Below are positions 23,301 to 31,400 of a stretch of DNA of 64,000 bases, piece after piece. How positions within the stretch are numbered: position 1 is the stretch's first letter; each line of letters starts with the position of its first letter. Origin of the DNA: Prosopocoilus inquinatus (taxonomy: Eukaryota; Arthropoda; Insecta; Coleoptera; Lucanidae). The DNA lies in assembly GCA_036172665.1 (NCBI GenBank), contig CM069870.1, forward strand, positions 67,270,212 through 67,334,211. Reading direction: 5' to 3'. The translations under genes and the position numbers were made by a program. Under the pieces are notes generated by a model that was not told the DNA's origin, searched no databases, and saw only the letters and a program-made list of their open reading frames with translations.

Positions 23301-26300
23301 GTTAGTTTACAGTTCCTCCTGTTCCTTTCTTGCTACCCTGAGCTACGCAATCTCGGGTTTGGACGCCAATAACCCCATATAAGTACGAAAGACTACAAGG
23401 AAAACAACGCGCAAGACCTTGAAGTCAGCATCCTTATCGACTCATCCGAAACGATCATCCCCCATCATCATAGCAATACAGATTCATCAAACGAAACATG
23501 AGGACGTGATAATCCTGGGCACGTCTCATCAACAGACTTCTGCGCAGCACACACCACCAGCGACCTAGCAGCATCTTCCAAGGAAGAAGATAAAGTCCAA
23601 TTTCCCAAACGTCCTGTACAAAGGCAGATCCTGCGCGACTTACCGTACAAACAAGTGAGTCAGAAGCGTAAAGCAGCATCACCTCAAACGGAGGAGGTAG
23701 CTCCGAAAATCCAGCTGCAAGAAAATCGACTTCCAGCATCATCTCCTTTTGAAGACCAATAAAGAAAAATGGCGAACACCACCTTATCAGAAGCTCTCAC
23801 ATCGATCAGGACGCCAGTGGTTCAGAAGTTTATCTCACCACAGATCTTCTACTCTTCATCTTTCAACATCATCAAATCGTATGAGAAGATGGCCATCGCC
23901 AACGGATGGGGTGACACTCTGAAAATCTACTACCTATCGACACTCCTTGAATATGCAGCAAATGTCTGGTAACTCAGATACGCCCAGGACGCGCTTAACA
24001 ACCGAAAAACCTGGGGGCAGATAAAAGAAGATCTGAAGAGAAAGCATTCCCTCAGAAGAATAGCGGTAAGATTAAGAAGTCATCACCAAAACGAAGATGA
24101 GACATAAAAATTCACCACTATGACTTGCTTGCATTGGCATATGAAGTCCCTCCTGAAATTTCGGGCAGCGCGTTCCAGGATTGTTTGAAGTCGGACTCCA
24201 TTCCAACTTTGTGGAGAGCCACTACCTCATTAGTAACCCCATCAAGACGTCGTTTGAATTACGAAATGTCGTCCGCATGATGACCTTTTTTCAACAATAA
24301 AAGATCCAAACCTTTTCATCTACAGCATTAGTGACCGACTACAAGAGGACTTGTTTAATCACGAAAAGTTATTACGAAAAGTTTTTTAATGTTTAGATTT
24401 GTGAAATTACCACAATTACCAAATTTGGGCAAAAATTTTAATATTTAATTGTTTGATTAACAGTAAAATTAGATACGTAGCTGAAACACACAGCCACAAA
24501 AAAATCTTCCTCTAAATATACTATTAAGCCTTCATCCTGCAGTATACATTTTTCGATGTTTTCCTGCAAATGCATTATTCCAGCTTTTTTTGCGTTAAAT
24601 TGGGTTTATTTCGTAATTCTAAACAACTTTTTTTACTAACTATTCATGATAAAACAATATGTTTTCTTATTTTTTTGCAACTTGTATTCGATCGCAATTG
24701 GTTTCTTATTTTTCTTCAAATTGTTTTTCTATCGCAGTATGGTTTTCAATCCAAAGGGTTTTAAAATTAAAAATATATCTGTATCTAAAGGAGGGTGAAA
24801 GTTTGAAAGCAATCCGTTAATAAATTTTAAAAATATAGGGGTGTGTAGTTGTGAAATGAAAAACGTGTGCCTAAACTTAAAACTTACTTTGGAAACCAAA
24901 ATTTCCGTACTTTTCAGATTCGAAACTCTTTTGCTTGAGATTAGGAATTAATGGAATACATAAATTTCCTCTTGTCAACTCTATCCATAGGTGTACTGCT
25001 TAAGAAATGTTAGGCTTTTGTACTCATATCGAGAGCCAAATCAAGAGAGAATTTCAAGATTTCATTTGGTTTTTAGTTCCTCGTCTTTTGAAAGTTAAAA
25101 ATGTAGATATTCAGTACATTTAATTTTAAATAAAAAAATTATTTAAATAAACCTTTAAATCTGATCAGATATGAATGGAATTATTCAAAGAAATGTAAAT
25201 TAACAAGATATTACCAAATTTGTCAAATAAATTTGCTAAAATTCTTTCAAACTTATGTTTGCCTTATTAGCTTTCCGACCATGTTTGACGCTTGTAAAAT
25301 TTATGCTTGATTTGACAGCACCCCAGAAGCATAAATAAAAAAATTAATTTGCTAAACAAATAAAACTGATATTAAGTGACATTAATAGGTACGTTTTTGT
25401 TATTTTTACGTCTGTAAAAATGTCGCCGTTTCCAATCGTCGTTTCTTTTAAACTGCGAATTAAATGATTATGTTAACATTTACATAATGCTCCAGTTATA
25501 CAGGGTTAGTTAAAAGTATGGAGACGACCATTTATTGTCGTTAATATTCATTTTAGGAATTTATGTCCTTTATGAAAGTTTTTTTGGGAAATTCTTATCT
25601 ACAGTTGGAGTGTATTTGAATTTTTTTATCTTCAATTGTTTTTTTTGAGTTGCACCTTTCTGTGTAATTTTGTTAAATGGAGACTTGGTAATTATATTCT
25701 ACCATTCGGTAGAGTATTTTTTTCTTTTTTTCCAATAGCAGTCTTGTGTTTTTTTCAGATTTCAAGCGTTTCAAGTTTCCATCAAAAAAGAAATTAGATA
25801 GATAGGCGTAACTCAAAAACAATGGAAGAAAAAAAATTCAAGTATACTACAATGTAGATAAAAATTTCCCAAAAAACTTTCATATGAATATTAACGGCAA
25901 TAAATGGCCGTCTCCATACTTTTAACTAACCCTGTATATGTATACAGTCTGTTTGATTTTAGCTGTCACAGCAGATAGCTCGGCTATTGTTAAAGATACT
26001 ACAAAATATTATAGAAGAAAAGTTATTCTACATTTCATTTTCTATTACCTGACTTGAACGAAAAAACAATTGAACATCAGATGTGTTAGATTTAGCAAAT
26101 GCTTTCAAAATTTTAAATTGAATGTACCCAATTTTATTACGTTTTCCAAAACTGCGAAAAATTCTCTTTACAAAAATAACAGGTCATAGTTATCTAACCA
26201 ATTAAAAACATAAATTGATAATTAACTAACAAATGCGTGCTTACGCAGATTAGTTTTATTTGAAAAAACTACACAGTAAAAGAAAAGTAGTTGCTTTTCA

Positions 26301-28003
26301 GCTTCCTGTAACAATGTTTCTTAGTATTGTCTTGACAACATGTGCTATTCAACATAAATACAACACAACAACATGAACAAAGTGACAATAAATGTTTATT
26401 GCAAATCGTTTTTGATTGCTTCTCGAGGTTTTCACTGCAATCAAAAACGATTTGCAACAATTTTTTTTAAACTTTCATTATGCTTTGACAGCAAGCATGG
26501 CCGCTTTGCATGGGGGACTTATTAGGTAGCAAATCCGCTTCAATTTGTCTATCCTACTGCAATGTCAGATGAAAAAGCGATCGTAGGATGTCGCTGTTTT
26601 AAGTATTCACCAATAAATGTATACGTTAATTAAATTTGCTATTTCAATTTATAATATCTAGAGATTTGTTGAAAGTGACCTCCGTTCTTTGCAATTATCA
26701 GTCATTTCGTGCTACTTAATTAATTTATTATTACTTTGTTTATGTTGCTATGTTGTATTATGTTGAATAGCACATGTTTTCAAGAGTGTAACTATTAAGG
26801 AACACTGTTCAATTGCAAGCTGAAAAATAATTTCATTTGTTTCACCGCCTACTTTTTCGAATAAAACTTTAATCAACGTAAGCATGCATTTGTTAAATAT
26901 CGATTTACGTTTCTAATTAATTAGATAAGTATGGCATGTGATGTATCGTTGTAAAGAGAATTTTTTACAGTTTTAGAGGACGTAATAAAATTGGGTACAT
27001 TCCATTTAAAATTTTGAATGTATTTGCTACATCTAACACATTTGATGCTTTAATCACAAAGCAACACAAAACCTGTGACTGTAATCCAAATAAATAGTGA
27101 GAAAACCCCTCGACCACATTAATTCACTGAAAGCGAATACGTATTTCGGTAACGAAGTTACCATCTTCAGCGCTAAACTGATATTAAACTTTAAAACAAC
27201 AAATAAACTAAACTAGACTAGCCGCACTCCCCCCCTCACTTTCTTTGTACCGTATTATGCATGCAAAGCAAACCGGGATTCTTCGAAAATCTAAAGGTCG
27301 AAGAGGCAAGAAGCGGTCGGCCCGGACTTCTCAAAATTCATTAATCTATTCCTATTTTTGTGAATCTCCAAGCTTTCGAAAGAATCTAGATTTGTTTTGT
27401 TATTAATTAATAACAAAACAATCTCCAAGCTTTCGAAAGAATCTAGATTTGTTTTGTTATTAATTAATATTTATTATTATATATTTAATTATTTTTTATT
27501 TTTTTTTGGCGTGCACTGTTTGCATATGTATGTAATATATGAATGTACGTAAATAGATAAAATAATCAGTATGATCCGGATATCGTTACGCTCTCTCCAC
27601 GCCGCGCGTCGCCGCGCTTTGGTTAGTTCGTTATTAAGTTATTAAAAAAAATGCAAAAGTTTCGGAGCTCTCACCTTTTACTATTGTGACGTCCGTCGTA
27701 TCCAATTACAATTCCGTTCGTCTTCAATTTCTCGGGGGCGGTCTCCTCGAGGTACTTAATAAGTCCCTGTCCGGTTTGCACGATGACGAGGTCGTTCATC
27801 GCGTTGTACCCGGCGCCCATTCGACCACGAAGACCCGCCGTTCCAAAGGCGAGTCTCTTGAGCAGCAATCCGGAGAGGACGTCGTACTTCTTCTCCCGGA
27901 CCAGCTCCCGGATTTCCTCCAGCGTTCTCGAGTTGCGATCCCATTGCAGCCACTCGCAAATTTTCAAGTCCAATTCCGGAGCCACTTGATTCTGCGTTGA
28001 CAT
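11373..28003 (-). CDS. PGM2: Phosphoglucomutase-2 / phosphopentomutase (complete, 8 coding exons, 605 aa)
   Basis: Exons in transcript order: 28003-27675, 16642-16474, 16414-16065, 16003-15872, 13150-12942, 12870-12572, 12098-11872, 11475-11373. They total 1818 nt with all phases agreeing. The enzyme interconverts 1- and 5/6-phosphates of (deoxy)ribose and glucose in the cytosol, feeding nucleoside ribose into central carbon metabolism. Visible landmarks of the alpha-D-phosphohexomutase fold: [10 protein letters not shown] near the N-terminus, the phosphoserine loop TASHNPK (154-160, Ser156), the metal loop DPDADR (313-318), the sugar loop FEEAIG (414-419) and the phosphate loop RTSGTEPK (551-558). 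Length matches human PGM2 (612). The start is ATG 28003, as no other in-frame ATG lies just upstream. Donors are standard; exon 3 uses GTGTGT. Intron 1 is 11.0 kb and full of repeats. Exons are clearly richer in GC than introns. No clear AATAAA was seen after the stop. Confidence 0.95.
11560..11745. repeat. 60 bp tandem repeat, about 3 copies, in PGM2 intron 7
   Basis: ACTGGACATCCCTCCAATC starts at 11564, 11624 and 11685 (the last with one change), each preceded by GTTGCCGGAGGATTGTRAAAG. Periods are 60 and 61 bp. The same block in reverse orientation (GTACAACTTTTACAATCC) follows near 11787. It lies only ~90 bp from the last PGM2 exon. No protein is implied. Confidence 0.8.
13649..14447. mobile_element. 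Candidate non-autonomous element with internally repetitive terminal inverted repeats
   Basis: The left end (13649-13745) is built from short repeats such as ATTCGCCATCGCCGAT and GTCGTCGCCAATTC. The right end (14370-14447) carries the reverse complements (ACGACGAATTGGCGACGGCGAG). The outermost GGGTCTAGGAC/GAGTCCC are roughly complementary. The ~600 bp centre is AT-rich and non-coding. Class is unknown; no clear target duplication was found. Confidence 0.5.
14750..15180. repeat. T-rich degenerate repeats with GGTTGGGTTGACCTTG motif (first block)
   Basis: Two or three copies of TTGGGTTGAGTTGACGTTGAAC / GGTTGGGTTGACCTTGAA, each followed by TTTTGGNAATTTTCATTAATTTTAATTTT. The same units form the larger block at 17880-19380. 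Confidence 0.6.
16801..17365. repeat. Tandem repeat, 97-100 bp unit, six copies
   Basis: ACAGTTTCAGAGCC starts at 16801, 16901, 17001, 17101, 17197 and 17294. Each is followed by GTAAGAATTTCCACAG, TTCATTTTCTTTTYAGTATAGGG and a GGCCACRGAACACGCTRTATTTTGTTTCATTTG block. The first and last copies are the most diverged, as expected for a tandem array. A single diverged copy lies at 22358-22450. Open frames across the array reflect the near-multiple-of-three unit and are not evidence of a gene. Confidence 0.85.
17640..17810 (+). mobile_element. Dispersed repeat carrying a hammerhead-like fold (copy 1)
   Basis: The sequence from AAATTGGACAAGTCG through CTGCAATCAAAAACGATTTGC is shared with 21990-22135. 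The segment CTCGAGGTTYTCACTGCAATC is also present at 26417-26460. A Penelope-like or other retroelement end is the likely source, judged from the ribozyme-like fold inside. No coding frame. Confidence 0.6.
17694..17740 (+). ncRNA. Hammerhead-ribozyme-like motif, dimer type, all core bases present
   Basis: Core box I CTGAAGA is at 17700-17706. Stem II pairs 17707-17711 (AGCTC) with 17718-17722 (GGGCT) around a 6-base loop. GAAA follows at 17723-17726. Stem III is the loopless palindrome ACAG/CTGT (17726-17733), so it could form only between two molecules or by slippage. T17734 is the expected base before cleavage. Stem I pairs TTTCTG (17694-17699) with CAGAGG (17735-17740), four Watson-Crick pairs plus two G-U. 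The layout is inferred by eye. Similar small hammerheads are known from Penelope-like elements. Confidence 0.5.
17880..19380. repeat. T-rich degenerate array with GGTTGGGTTGACCTTGAAC motif
   Basis: The block TTGGTTAGGTTGGGTTGACCT, or close variants, recurs at about 17925, 18030, 18250, 18425, 18700, 18962, 19075, 19225 and 19355. The spacers are mostly T runs with CATTAATTTTA. Spacing is irregular (100-270 bp). Within it, 18313-18352 carries the AAGCGATCGTAGGATGTCGCTG tail found also at 22249 and 26574. No gene. Confidence 0.65.
21648..21875. mobile_element. Palindromic element, TAAGGCCCAGTTTTACAAT family, duplicated arm
   Basis: Two left arms (from 21650 and 21741, both starting AAGGCCCAGTTTTACAAT) precede a right arm ending GTAAAACTGAACCTAA. 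Arms carry AGCTCAACTTTGAGCTGAGG, AACCCTTMRCAAC and CAACAATTGT. The arms are complementary and form a long hairpin. Relatives lie at 31486-31750 and 33530-33625. Confidence 0.75.
21985..22285 (+). mobile_element. Dispersed repeat with decayed hammerhead-like fold (copy 2)
   Basis: Shares its 5' half with 17640-17810. It continues into GCTTTGATAGCAAGCATGG, ATCCGCTTCAATTTGTCTA and AAGCGATCGTAGGATGTCGC, a tail also present at 26470-26602. The three loci therefore define one family of about 300 bp whose 3' end is near GTCGCTGTTTTA. Confidence 0.65.
22046..22092 (+). ncRNA. Hammerhead-like motif, decayed copy
   Basis: CTGAAGA is at 22052-22058. Stem II pairs AGCCC (22059-22063) with GGGCT (22070-22074), and GAAA is at 22075-22078. 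Stem II has a true C-G pair where the 17.7 kb copy has U-G, so pairing is kept. The base that should pair with the last A of GAAA is C85 instead of T, which should block cleavage. Stem I has more G-U pairs. Confidence 0.4.
22355..22450. repeat. Solitary diverged copy of the 97-100 bp repeat
   Basis: ACAGTTTCATGCTCGGAAGAATTTCCACAGCC and ACACACGTTCTATTTTCTTTCATTT match the unit of the 16801-17365 array, 5 kb away in the same intron. Confidence 0.6.
23450..24290 (+). pseudogene. Retrotransposon gag-like relic
   Basis: A reading frame from ATG 23769 encodes a helical, gag-like segment ([23 protein letters not shown]). After an in-frame TAA it continues as [11 protein letters not shown], a pattern like the W...LK..L core of retroelement capsid proteins. 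A second stop (~24104) and a frameshift precede a further similar stretch ([16 protein letters not shown]). Codon use and higher GC between 23450 and 24290 contrast with flanking AT-rich DNA. A TATAAAAT box near 23196 may mark the old promoter or LTR, but paired LTRs were not found. It is broken and inactive. The exact family is uncertain. Confidence 0.45.
25497..25938. mobile_element. Fold-back transposon, TATACAGGGT ends
   Basis: Ends are TATACAGGGTTAGTTAAAAG and its complement CTTTTAACTAACCCTGTATA. The arms stay complementary for about 190 bp (GGAGACGACCATTTATTG versus ATAAATGGCCGTCTCC, then a TTTTTTGGGAAATTYTTATC block), so nearly the whole 442 bp forms one hairpin. TATA at both ends fits insertion at TA, as for mariner-like DDE elements. 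Non-coding. Confidence 0.8.
26075..27047. mobile_element. Large fold-back element with ~300 bp arms, interrupted by a later insertion
   Basis: Left arm begins CATCAGATGTGTTAGAT; right arm ends ATCTAACACATTTGATG. Complementarity continues through GTACCCAATTTTATTACG, AAAATTCTCTTTACAA and CATGTGCTATTCAACATAA to near 26390 and 26715. The centre holds a copy of the 300 bp family (26395-26605). The element starts ~140 bp after the preceding fold-back. No coding frame. Confidence 0.75.
26395..26605 (+). mobile_element. 300 bp family, copy 3 (truncated, with terminal inverted duplication)
   Basis: Begins GCAAATCGTTTTTGATTGC and soon has its complement GCAATCAAAAACGATTTGC. It then matches 22120-22280 through AAGCGATCGTAGGATGTCGC. 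The hammerhead part is missing. It is inserted in the loop of the fold-back element 26075-27047 and so is younger than that element. Confidence 0.65.
27132..27174 (-). ncRNA. Hammerhead-like motif of Penelope-type, loopless stem III
   Basis: On the minus strand: stem I AGCG (27174-27171), CTGAAGA (27170-27164), one extra T (27163), stem II GGTAAC/GTTACC with loop TTC (27162-27048 region, i.e. 27162-27157 and 27053 equivalents at 27153-27148), GAAA (27147-27144), palindromic stem III ATAC/GTAT, one T, then CGCT (27135-27132) closing stem I. The extra base next to stem II also occurs at 50601. By eye, one would expect little activity as a monomer. Confidence 0.4.
27360..27475. repeat. Direct duplication of ~56 bp with palindromic TTAATTAATAAC
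   Basis: AATCTCCAAGCTTTCGAAAG through TTTGTTTTGTTATTAATTAAT occurs twice in a row, identical or nearly so. The join includes the palindrome GTTATTAATTAATAAC. The near-identity marks it as recent. Confidence 0.8.
27675..28003 (-). CDS. PGM2: PGM2 exon 1 (coding part)
   Basis: Encodes residues 1-109 and two bases of Arg110, from MSTQNQ to HNSK. It includes [10 protein letters not shown], the conserved N-terminal glycine-rich loop of the family. It is separated from the other exons by 11.0 kb; the splice AG|A restores Arg110 followed by FAELTAA. Confidence 0.93.
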
Positions 28004-28274
28004 GTTTGACAACTTTTCTGTCAATAGAAAATTTCAGTCGTCAGAGTCGGGGACTCAATCGCGCGAGGAAAACCGCAACACTAGAATGTGGTCGTTAATA
28101 GAGTGATTATATAGCGCGGTGTGAAACGATTCTTATCGCCTTCTGATAAAACTTGCGAACGTACGGGTCTGACGACGTCGACCGAGCGCACTGTCAGTTG
28201 TTGGTGAAGACCGCAGCGTCGCCGTATGTTGGTCACCACAAACACATAGGTCCGGTGTATTACGTGGAAAACAT
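28004..28274. promoter_or_regulatory. Shared (bidirectional) promoter region of PGM2 and STARD10
   Basis: The two start codons are 495 bp apart on opposite strands. 28004-28274 is GC- and CpG-richer than the flanking introns (GTCTGACGACGTCGACCGAGCG around 28168). A donor ACAT|GTGAGT at 28275 and an acceptor TTTCAG at 28494, just before the STARD10 ATG, suggest a non-coding first exon ending at 28274. No TATA box could be placed with confidence. Confidence 0.6.
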
Positions 28275-28497
28275 GTGAGTATTGCGGTGGAAAGCGTCGG
28301 GAAATGCGATGGACACGTCAAACGATGAAATGTTATTTATTGATCGCATCGCGTCTCGTCTTTTGTTTCGCATTGCGCGTCATTAATAAAAAAAAATATA
28401 CCTATTTCGATTCTCAAGTTACTTACGGATTTCCTATTTAAATGAGGCGGAGGATGGGCTCCCTCTTCGCTAATTCGGAACGTGTTTGTTTCAGGAC

Positions 28498-31400
28498 ATG
28501 GAGGTAGGAAAAGTGAAAATCGCTGAGGACAGCGATTTCGCGCGGTTGAAGACGCTCATCGACGACAACACCAACTGGAAGCTGGAGTATGACAAGGGTG
28601 ACGGTACTAAGGTAGGTTTTATTTAAGGTAATAAGGGCCTATATGGTAGATATTTACCCGGCTCGAATACGTGTGTGCGCAAGCGCCGATTTCGATTTGA
28701 TTCGGCTGCGCCCACGCAAGTTCGATAAAATCAAAGCGCGCAAGTTTTTCGCCGTGGCCGTCCGCGTCGTTGGCGTCGACGCAGAGCCGAGGATAATTTT
28801 GATTTCTTCAAGCGCAGGTTGTGATAGCAGCGACCGAGCGACGCACTTAGGGGTATTGGACCCAAAAATTTGGCCATAATTATTTTTTCATATTTTCGCA
28901 TTTATTCGGTGACAATAAAGTATTTTTGGCTGAAATTTGTTATCTGTTATCATATACAAGGCGCACACTTTAATTATGCACCACATGAATTTCTTTTAAT
29001 CCCTGCCTCCCATTGAAGTTACTGTTGGAAAAGCAACATGAATGAATATGATCTATCCGTTCGCCGCAAGACGTCTTTAATTTCCGAGTTTATACAGGAT
29101 GTTCATGGAGAGCCGGTACACTAGCAAATTTCATAATTTGCATTTTTATGAAGTAACTTAAATTAGAAGTTTCAAGACTTTCCTGCTCGAATTTAGGGTA
29201 CCATCAGAAAAATAAATGACTATTAGGTTTACGAGATTTGGCATTGTTTTCAGTTTCTGTGAACAGAACATTACATTTTTCTATCATCGTATCACTTAAA
29301 AAAGTTGAAAACAATCGAAAATCTCGTAAACCTGATATTTATGCATTTATTTCTTCTCAGGTATCATTAATTCGAGCAGGAAAAGTCCTGAAGTTTCTCT
29401 AATTTAAGCTACCTACTGAAATTTCAAATAGAAAAGTTAGTTATTGTAGCCATTTTCCGTGAATACCAAGATTTAGTTACTAAATATAGAATTAAATTAT
29501 ATTCCTAAAAATAATAAGATTTTGGAGATGATATTTTAGGAACATAATTAATTTAATATCCTGAACGCGACGCGATGATAAAATACCTAACATTCCATTT
29601 AAAATAGAAACAATAAACAATAGAAAATCTCGAAAACTTGATAGTCATTTGTTTTTCCGAAAGCACCATAAAATCGAGATCCTGAAACTTTACTACTAAT
29701 TTAAGTTACTTCGTAACAATTCAAATAAGAAAGTTAGCTATAGTAGCAGATTTTCATGAACACCCTGTACATGACAGTTTGTGTATGAATTCTTTCTTTT
29801 GTTCTTCAGGATATGTAGAATTTTTAACCATGTCGTTTTGTATAAAGTCTAGTTTTTTGGCAAAGTTTTTTGCCTACTGGTGTAAGTCACAGCATCAAAA
29901 AAATAAATGTCATAAATTTATAGGCAAATTTCGACAGCCGAAGTCTTCAGATATTTAAAGTATCTTACCTACTGTGAAACATAACAGAAAAAAATCGACT
30001 CGGAAACTTCTTGACATATAAGAAAACTCTTTCGATATACACTAATAATCGAAAATTCAACGACATAAATTTGTCATATCGTTAATCTGAAATATTTTAA
30101 TTACTGACAATAGCATTTAAAAAATAATGATTGCTATGAACAGTGCTTACTTGGCTGAACATCTTCCGTTAAAAAAATCACAGCATATAGCTTCAAAAAA
30201 GTATTGTTCTATCTTAGGTAATAGTTATTGTAATCAAATTCACGATTTTGTGTCATTCGACTTTTGGCCAGCTTTTCGGGGGTAAATACCCGTATGTGCG
30301 ACGTCTAAAAATCAACGTCTTTGAAATAATTCTCTTACCACAGAAACCCAGAACACCCACGCAGTTTCATTGAAGTAAAAACTTTTTAATTATTTTAGGC
30401 CCGTATTCATAAAAAAAATTTACACTATACGTCCGCTTAAAATTCCCTGTATTTCATAAACTTAGTAGAGACAATTGTTTCTATAGGAATTAATTAAGTT
30501 AATCAGAGATGGAAAGACCGAGCCTAAGTCCCCAGCGTTGCCAGGAGTAAAATAAATAATAAAAGCAGGCCTTACAATAGTGACAACCGAGCAAATAAAC
30601 CATTGTATCGATAATTGTTTCCGAGAGGATAATACCTAGCAGATAAATTTATCCGTAGGTAAAGAAATTGGATCTTACGGATAAATTTATCTGCCAGGTA
30701 GTATCCTCGATGCAATGGTTTCCAACCTGGCGGATAAATTTATTAGCAGGTGAAAAATCGGTCAAAAATGAAATAAAATCTTCGCTAATTACAACTTTAG
30801 AAAAATTCAAGGTATTTAAGTGGAATTTGGGACACTTGCGCTGCGCACATTTGCGCCACCAATACATTTGCGCCCTTCTAAGAAAAGGTACTCAATACTT
30901 AAAACTTAAACTTTTATTTCGTGAGGAAATTTATCTGAAAACTTATTTCTTGTATGAATTGTATGACGCTTTACTGTGTTATCACTTACTGGTTGTTATT
31001 ATTACACTCCCAAGTTTTGTGTGGATTATTTATATTTATTACCTATTTTAATCCTTATATCAATCTTTATCAAGATTACTTTTCTGGTTTAACTGTAATT
31101 GTTTCTATGTATTATTCTGTTCATTGCACTTACTTAAATATTTATTTTTTCCTATAATTATATTATGTTTTATATTTATTTTTGTTTGTACTTATATTTT
31201 GGGGAAATAGACATTATTTTTGAATTATAGTAGCTAAAACAGCCAGCCACTAAAGGCAAACTGTACGAAGGAAGTATAAACTAACATTCAACTGAACTAG
31301 GTTCAAAATAAACAAATTCGTATATAGTCAGTTGTACCAATGAGATTTAAACTGACGTTCAACTGAACCAGGTTCAAAGAAAACAAATTCGCATAGAAAC

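Larger units (their letters stand above)
16643..27674 (-). other. PGM2 intron 1 (11.0 kb)
   Basis: Runs from the donor after exon 1 (GTGAGAG, RC at 27669-27674) to the acceptor before exon 2 (TTTTTAG). It contains the 97-100 bp array, two hammerhead-bearing repeat copies, the T-rich array, a gag-like relic, two long fold-back elements and a Penelope-type fragment, listed separately. Stretches such as 19381-21640 and 24300-25490 show only AT-rich sequence with nothing recognisable. Confidence 0.8.
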
